Shown here: positions 28,548-32,624 of the stretch, one piece after another | Numbering within the stretch: the first letter of the stretch is position 1 | Layout: every line of letters starts with the position of its first letter | The notes under the pieces: model-generated | Databases searched by the model: none | Told to the model about the DNA's origin: nothing | What the model saw: only the letters and a program-made list of their open reading frames with translations | Assembly: GCA_903920145.1 (NCBI GenBank) | Contig: CAIXKV010000128.1 | Span: 1 to 32,624 of the forward strand | Reading direction: 5' to 3' | DNA: 32,624 nt | From: an uncultured Rhodospirillales bacterium | GTDB lineage: Bacteria > Pseudomonadota > Alphaproteobacteria > Azospirillales > Azospirillaceae | Made by a program: the position numbers and the translations under genes

Positions 28548-29270
28548 TCAGGACGCACAACCCGACTTGACGTAATCCCAGAAGTCTTTCTGTTGAGCCG
28601 TGTAAGGATCATGGGACTGGTCCTCGGGCAGGTCTCGGACGTGACGCAAACTGGCCACCGATACGCTGACATCGAAAACGGCATCTCCCGCCGCCAATGC
28701 CGCCGAAACCAGACTCAGGGCGTACCATTCGGCAGCCAGCGCGGCGCCCAACAGACCACCGCTGAACACATTGGTCGGGCCGATCAACGGCAAAACCAGA
28801 TAGGGACCGGGCGGAATGCCAACCTTGCACATGGCCTCGCTGACCTCGGTCACCCGCCGTTTCAGCCCCAACGGCGTGGCTGCGTCAAATAGGCCGCCAA
28901 GCCCAAGAGTACTATTGACCGCGAATCGCCCCACCGATACCGCCGCATCCCACGGATGACCGGCCAGCAAATTGGTGAAAACGAATTCCGGCTCGCTGAT
29001 ATTTTCGTAAAGGTTGGAGCCCAAACGCTGAACCAATGGCGGTGTCACAGCCCCCAGACCCGATGCCAACGGGTCCACGATATAGTCAACCACCGTGCTG
29101 TTAAAGCCGAACAAAGCCCGATTCAGAGGTTCCAGAACATCCTTTGGCGTTTCGATCACCGTGGTTCCGGTCCCTCCCGCCCCTTGGGTTTGCGCTTCGG
29201 CGATGGCCGGGCTGACCAGAATCGTAACGGCGGCAATGGCCGTGACAGCGGCAATGTTTTTGATCCCCAT
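28548..29270 (-). CDS. mlaA: MlaA/VacJ-family outer-membrane lipid-asymmetry protein
   Basis: A 240-residue MlaA-family protein, which with the Mla system removes phospholipids from the outer leaflet of the outer membrane. Diagnostic stretches are PLNRALFGFN (about 48-57), FAVNSTLGLGGLFDAA and GPYLVLPLIGPTNV. The N-terminus is a signal peptide (about 1-26, cleavage after AEA). I see no lipobox cysteine, unlike the E. coli lipoprotein. The other mla genes are not in the window. It is first in a two-gene operon with the Met/His-rich protein and diverges from a merR gene. GGGAGGG precedes ATG 29270. Confidence 0.92.
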   Translation of the reverse strand: MGIKNIAAVTAIAAVTILVSPAIAEAQTQGAGGTGTTVIETPKDVLEPLNRALFGFNSTVVDYIVDPLASGLGAVTPPLVQRLGSNLYENISEPEFVFTNLLAGHPWDAAVSVGRFAVNSTLGLGGLFDAATPLGLKRRVTEVSEAMCKVGIPPGPYLVLPLIGPTNVFSGGLLGAALAAEWYALSLVSAALAAGDAVFDVSVSVASLRHVRDLPEDQSHDPYTAQQKDFWDYVKSGCAS

Positions 29271-29350
29271 GACGATCCCGATCCCTCCCTATTTCACCTG
29301 GATCCAGTGTACGATCTCTAGTCGCTGGAGGAGCAAGGGGGGATTACGAC
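29271..29350. promoter_or_regulatory. mlaA/merR divergent promoter region
   Basis: 80 bp between the two start codons. It contains a perfect 10-bp palindrome, CTGGATCCAG, near 29300-29309, and a wider inverted pair CCAG...CTGG, which could be the MerR operator. I cannot assign -35/-10 elements with confidence. Confidence 0.35.
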
Positions 29351-29761
29351 ATGACTGTGGATTCTTTTGCCATCGGCCAGCTCTCCGTCCTGACCGGAAT
29401 CAAGATCACGACGATCCGCTATTACGAGACCATCGGCCTTCTCCCCGAGCCCCCGCGCAGCGGCGGCAACCGACGGCTCTACAGCCCACTTCATCGGGAC
29501 CGCCTGACCTTTATTCGTCGGGCACGAAACTTCGGCCTCGGCCTGGAAGCCATCCGCGAACTGCTGCTTCTCGACCGCAGCCGCGATCAGCCTTGCACCA
29601 CAGCCTCGCACATCGCCCAAGCCCACCTGGAAGCCATCGAACAGCGCATCCAGGACTTGACCGCCCTCAAGGCCCAATTCCAAACCCTCATCGCCGCCTG
29701 TTCAGGCCAGCGAGTGGCAGACTGCACCATCCTCAGGGCCCTGCACGACGAGGAGCGGTGA
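29351..29761 (+). CDS. MerR-family metal-type transcriptional regulator
   Basis: A 136-residue regulator. The N-terminal winged helix-turn-helix (about 6-75) contains the family marks IGQLSVLTGI, TIRYYETIGLLPEP and NRRLYS. A dimerisation helix (about 85-115) and a C-terminal metal-type loop follow. Cysteines are C82, C117 and C125. The pair C117-x7-C125 and the extra C82 at the dimer helix match the layout of sensors of divalent ions (MerR, ZntR, PbrR types) better than CueR, which has Ser at the equivalent position. The effector ion is inference. It diverges from mlaA, and no metal-efflux gene is next to it. Confidence 0.88.
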   Translation: MTVDSFAIGQLSVLTGIKITTIRYYETIGLLPEPPRSGGNRRLYSPLHRDRLTFIRRARNFGLGLEAIRELLLLDRSRDQPCTTASHIAQAHLEAIEQRIQDLTALKAQFQTLIAACSGQRVADCTILRALHDEER

Positions 29762-29787
29762 GTTTGTCTATAGGGAAAACGCCAGGG

Positions 29788-30009
29788 GCTCATACCGGCG
29801 AGCCCTGATACTGACACATCGCCGGTATCATATGAACAGTAGTCCCCCCATTTCATCGGCATTTTGGGGCATACTTTTTTTGCATTCCCCCTCTCGGCAG
29901 ACTCATATCTGTCATGGACGTCGCAAGCCACCCCCCATTGGGTAAACAAGACACTGACCACCGCAACGATCGCAAGAGTCAACATCACAATTAGCTTGAA
30001 TTTTATCAA
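29788..30009 (-). pseudogene. Possible small secreted-protein gene interrupted by a repeat
   Basis: A reading frame from TTG 30009 (or ATG 29985) encodes a hydrophobic N-terminus (IVMLTLAIVAVVSVLFTQ) followed by a short Cys-containing, secreted-looking stretch of about 35 residues. From about 29829 the frame is the H4 repeat, and beyond it runs antisense to merR (to 29587) with no protein character. I read this as a small gene whose 3' end was replaced by the repeat, or a chance frame. There is no Shine-Dalgarno. The end given here is where protein-like sequence and repeat stop, not a stop codon. Confidence 0.3.
29792..29829 (+). repeat. Isolated H4 module of the dispersed repeat
   Basis: Stem ATACCGGCG (29792-29800)/CGCCGGTAT (29820-29828) around a 19-nt loop. 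The 38 bases are identical to the H4 module at 32497-32534. It shows that H4 occurs without the core. It lies 30 nt after merR and inside the 3' part of a small opposite-strand reading frame. Confidence 0.8.
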
Positions 30010-30103
30010 TTATCGTCATGACGCAACACCACCGACGGGCGCTCATACAGGCACCCGTCGGCCTCAAGAGAGAATAAAGACGAATTCCGCGAGAACGGTG
30101 CTA

Positions 30104-30337
30104 TCAGCGACCGAACAGCAGGTCACCGACGTTACGAACCATAGTCCGCAGCTCCTCGTCGGTCATGTCCCTGTGCGCTTCATACTCGTTTGGCATGCAC
30201 AAGCTCAAGGCCTCTTGCATCCCTGGATAGCGCAACATATCATGCGCCGTGGTTTCTGGTGCGCTGGGGTCGGGAATCCCCTGTGGAATAGGCGGTTGCG
30301 CACCCACGTCATGAGAGGGCAAATGATGGCTATCCAT
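30104..30337 (-). CDS. Small orphan protein, 77 residues
   Basis: A 77-residue protein I do not recognise. ATG 30337 has an excellent Shine-Dalgarno, AGGAGGAG with 7-nt spacing, which is the main reason to call it. The N-terminal third is His/Pro-rich (MDSHHLPSHDVGAQPPIPQG). The rest is helical and charged (HDMLRYPGMQEALSLC, DMTDEELRTMVRNVGDLLF). There is no signal peptide or membrane segment, so it is probably cytoplasmic. It is not part of an operon; the frame extending to 30442 upstream is unlikely to be translated. Confidence 0.6.
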   Translation of the reverse strand: MDSHHLPSHDVGAQPPIPQGIPDPSAPETTAHDMLRYPGMQEALSLCMPNEYEAHRDMTDEELRTMVRNVGDLLFGR

Positions 30338-30956
30338 GTTACATCTCCTCCTGCGAGCAGACTCCGGACTTGCGCTCTCATGCGCCCAGCAGAACGAGAC
30401 GACCGCCGACCCCCACTCGCTATCGGTTGTGGTTGAAATCAAGGAAAGCGCGCCTATAAGCCTGAGCCTAATATGACGCGTAGCGAATCGTTAGGCGTTA
30501 TGCAAAATCAACCGAATCAACTACGGCCCCGCGACGACGCCAAGAGCCCAGCCCCCCGCTTGGCCCACCGATCAGTGACTTTAGCAGAACCCCTTATCCT
30601 TAGCACCAAGGCCCACTCCCAGACGGAAGCGACGCCCTCCGGCGCATCTCGTGAATCACCGAGACTCAATAAACCTTCCTATTACATCGGGCCGGATTAT
30701 AACACCCCGTAATTGGCAATGTAAAGGCAATCATAGCCTGCGACAGAACTCCTTCATAACATACAATAGGATACCAGAACAATACATACAGAGATAAACA
30801 CAATCAAAACGACGCTAATTTTTAATACTGTCGTTGCATCACAAACTCATCAGCTTACGCAAATCCCTGCGAGGGGAAGCCTCCTGGCACCAACCTGTAG
30901 TTGACACCTTTCATGGGCGTTGAAGACGTTCCCGGTTGAAGACGTTCCCGATCGGA
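30338..30956. other. Gene-poor interval
   Basis: 619 bp with no convincing gene. A 79-residue + strand frame (30473-30712) has low-complexity composition and no ribosome binding site. The part from about 30710 to 30850 is more AT-rich than its surroundings. Near the right end there is a 16-bp exact tandem duplication. No RNA gene or repeat-family copy was recognised. Confidence 0.5.
30919..30950. repeat. 16-bp exact tandem duplication
   Basis: GTTGAAGACGTTCCCG occurs twice in a row (30919-30934 and 30935-30950), 6 nt beyond the end of pth. It is probably a slippage duplication; I see no hairpin. Confidence 0.8.
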
Positions 30957-31583
30957 TCACTCGCCACCAGGGCTAGCCGTTCCAGAACCATTCGGTCGTT
31001 GTGGCTGAGTCAGAACCGTAACGCGGTTCATGAATTTGTCCGCCGTGCCTGCGGCCAGCAATGGGAACGCCTCGGAACAGGCTTCCAGCAGCGGCTCCAG
31101 CCAGCTCCGGTCGGCCTTGGCAAAGTCATGAAGAACGTAGCCGTGAACCCGGTCTTTGGCGCCGGGATGGCCGATACCCAAGCGCACCCGCCAATAGTCC
31201 TGGCCAAGATGCGCGTCGATGGAGCGCAAACCATTATGGCCGCCAGCCCCGCCACCGCGCTTGACCCGCAGACGGCCCGGCGGCAGGTCTAATTCGTCGT
31301 GAAACACCACCACGCGATCCGAGGGAAGTTTGAAATAAGACGCGGCCTCGCCCACCGCTTGACCCGACAGGTTCATATAGCCCTGGGGCTCCACGGCCAG
31401 CACCTTTTCGGTGCCACCGCCGGACAAGGCAACCGTACCTTCGGCGACCATAGCCTGAAAGCGCCGCCGCCACGGGCCGAACCCATGGCGGCGGACGATC
31501 TCGTCCACCGCCATGAAGCCGATATTGTGACGATTGCCGGCATACTCTGCCCCAGGGTTGCCGAGGCCGACCAGCAGTAACAT
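30957..31583 (-). CDS. pth: Peptidyl-tRNA hydrolase
   Basis: A 208-residue enzyme that releases peptides from dropped-off peptidyl-tRNA. It begins [20 protein letters not shown] with catalytic H19. It also has [11 protein letters not shown], the conserved Asp in [22 protein letters not shown] and [10 protein letters not shown]. The C-terminal ~15 residues ([11 protein letters not shown] end) are a variable extension. ATG 31583 is chosen because family members start at [11 protein letters not shown]; a TTG two codons upstream is less likely. It lies 15 bp after rplY, the usual bacterial pairing, so the two are co-transcribed. Confidence 0.97.
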   Translation of the reverse strand: MLLLVGLGNPGAEYAGNRHNIGFMAVDEIVRRHGFGPWRRRFQAMVAEGTVALSGGGTEKVLAVEPQGYMNLSGQAVGEAASYFKLPSDRVVVFHDELDLPPGRLRVKRGGGAGGHNGLRSIDAHLGQDYWRVRLGIGHPGAKDRVHGYVLHDFAKADRSWLEPLLEACSEAFPLLAAGTADKFMNRVTVLTQPQRPNGSGTASPGGE

Positions 31584-31598
31584 GAACAATCCCCGGCT

Positions 31599-32204
31599 TT
31601 ACGCCTTGGCTTCGCCTTCTCCGGCCTCGGAGCGCAGACCCGACGGCGTGGCGATGGTCGCCACTGTAAAGTCATGCTCGGCGATGGTGGTCTCCACCCC
31701 TTCGGGCAGCTTGATCGAGTGGAAATGGATCGACGCCCCCAAATCGGCGCCCTCCAGATCGACCACCACATGCTCGGGAATGGCGTTGGCGTCGCACAGC
31801 AGCTCGATCTCGTGACGAACGATGTTCAACGCCCCGCCCCGCTTCAAGCCCGGCGACTTGTCTTGGTTGACGAACAGCACCGGCACGGACACGGTGATCT
31901 TGGTATCTGCGGAAACCCGCAGGAAATCCGCGTGGATCGGAACATCGGTCACGGGATCAAACGCCACATCCCGAGGCAACACCCGGTGAATCGCACCATC
32001 CACCGTGATATCAAACAGATGGGTAAAGAAGCCGGGCTTCCGGATCAGCTTGAAAAAGGTGTTGAGATCCAACGAGATCATCACCGGCGTTTCTTTGTTG
32101 CCATAGATAACGGCAGGAATGCGGCCTGCCCGGCGGGTCTGGCGGGCGGTCCCCTTGCCGGCCCGCTGACGCGGCTCGGCGGCCAGCGATACGATTACAG
32201 TCAT
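31599..32204 (-). CDS. rplY: 50S ribosomal protein L25/general stress protein Ctc
   Basis: A 201-residue 5S rRNA-binding ribosomal protein of the long (CTC/TL5) type: an N-terminal L25 domain (about 1-95; AEPRQRAGKGTARQTRRAG, PAVIYGNKETPVMISLD) plus a C-terminal beta domain (about 96-185). The tail is Ala/Glu-rich. ATG 32204 is preceded by AAGGAG at 8 nt. The pth gene follows directly. A repeat copy lies about 210 bp upstream. Confidence 0.96.
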   Translation of the reverse strand: MTVIVSLAAEPRQRAGKGTARQTRRAGRIPAVIYGNKETPVMISLDLNTFFKLIRKPGFFTHLFDITVDGAIHRVLPRDVAFDPVTDVPIHADFLRVSADTKITVSVPVLFVNQDKSPGLKRGGALNIVRHEIELLCDANAIPEHVVVDLEGADLGASIHFHSIKLPEGVETTIAEHDFTVATIATPSGLRSEAGEGEAKA

Positions 32205-32424
32205 ACGATACGCTCCTTACGGTCAAGGCGAACCCTGCGGGTCCGCCAGGGTGGGACGTCGGCCTCCAGGGGTGCCGCCGTCACAACCGCCGCGCCGCAC
32301 ATGCGGGCGACGATCATTCCAAAAATCCTCCTGCCACCTGACTGCCACCGCATCGCGACGGACAGGCCGGAGAACCCAATTCGAGGTAAGACCAACGGCC
32401 CTAGACAATGATCCGTGCCGTTGG
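32205..32424. other. rplY upstream region
   Basis: 220 bp between rplY and the edge repeat. It holds the rplY ribosome binding site and presumably its promoter, but I cannot assign -35/-10 boxes. No gene is supported: the minus-strand frames here run out of the repeat and lack protein character. Confidence 0.4.
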
Positions 32425-32624
32425 TATCGGCGGCGACCGCCGCCGCGCGCCCATGCGCGCGAAGCCAAGGGCGCGGATGCGCCCGCCCGGCGTCTGATAC
32501 CGGCGAGCCCTGATACTGACACATCGCCGGTATCGGGCCGCGACGGCGGCCCCGCGCGCCCATGCGCGCGAAGCCAAGGGCGCGGATGCGCCCGCCCGGC
32601 GTCTGAGGGCAGCCTTGATGAGTC
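32425..32624 (+). repeat. Multi-hairpin dispersed repeat, two copies cut by the window edge
   Basis: First copy: a GC spacer and H1 variant (CGCGC...GCGCG), then the core at 32458-32495, followed directly by an H4 module (32497-32534) instead of H3. Second copy: GGGCCGC...GCGGCCC spacer hairpin, H1 variant, core at 32567-32604, and the beginning of an H3 module that runs off the end. It shows the module order H4-spacer-H1-core-H3 most clearly. Confidence 0.88.

Noticed and set aside
30473-30712. 79-residue + strand frame in the 30338-30956 interval
   Set aside because: Low-complexity composition, no Shine-Dalgarno, no recognisable feature.
32201-32563. Minus-strand frames upstream of rplY
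   Set aside because: They begin inside the repeat and overlap the rplY start; composition reflects the GC-rich repeat.

Overview
The window is GC-rich chromosomal DNA with tightly packed genes. It looks like an alphaproteobacterium, most probably a Rhodospirillales-type organism. The reasons are the short 437-residue ProS, a divK-pleD pair like that of Caulobacter, a DUF4159/VWA-like membrane-protein pair, an MlaA homologue, the rplY-pth pair, and a Do protease gene next to rarA. The assignment to order is inference from gene content; no rRNA or tRNA gene is visible to confirm it.

Layout from left to right: a multi-hairpin repeat (61-279); proS (-); a two-gene membrane operon of DUF4159 and GATase/VWA-like proteins (+); a CBS-domain protein and a TerC-family metal exporter (-); a second repeat copy; a YqhA-family membrane protein (+); an inverted repeat copy; an SLC13-type transporter (+); guaB (-); an AT-rich orphan gene with its own promoter and Shine-Dalgarno (+); a pentapeptide-repeat protein (-); divK-pleD (-); a response regulator/histidine kinase operon (-); lipoprotein-htrA-rarA (-); livHMGF (+); another repeat copy; an EamA exporter (-); mlaA with a small periplasmic protein gene (-); a MerR regulator (+); two small orphan reading frames (-); rplY-pth (-); and a double repeat copy at the right edge.

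Most genes are housekeeping: translation (ProS, Pth, L25), GMP synthesis (GuaB), replication-fork repair (RarA), envelope quality control and lipid asymmetry (Do protease, MlaA), branched-chain amino-acid uptake, and cell-cycle or c-di-GMP signalling (DivK, PleD).

The most unusual content is a dispersed, modular, multi-hairpin repeat family. It is present at seven places, in both orientations. Several copies keep base pairing through compensatory changes. One partial copy lies in frame inside the DUF4159 gene, where it encodes about 18 residues of a loop between membrane segments. A second, smaller two-hairpin repeat sits at two convergent gene ends. Other points worth a second look are the AT-rich orphan membrane gene at 12779-13681, a GTAAC direct-repeat operator upstream of the response regulator, a cysteine-patterned lipoprotein translationally coupled to the Do protease, and a metal-type MerR regulator divergent from mlaA and a Met/His-rich periplasmic protein. 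No complete new defence or mobile system is demonstrable from this sequence alone.
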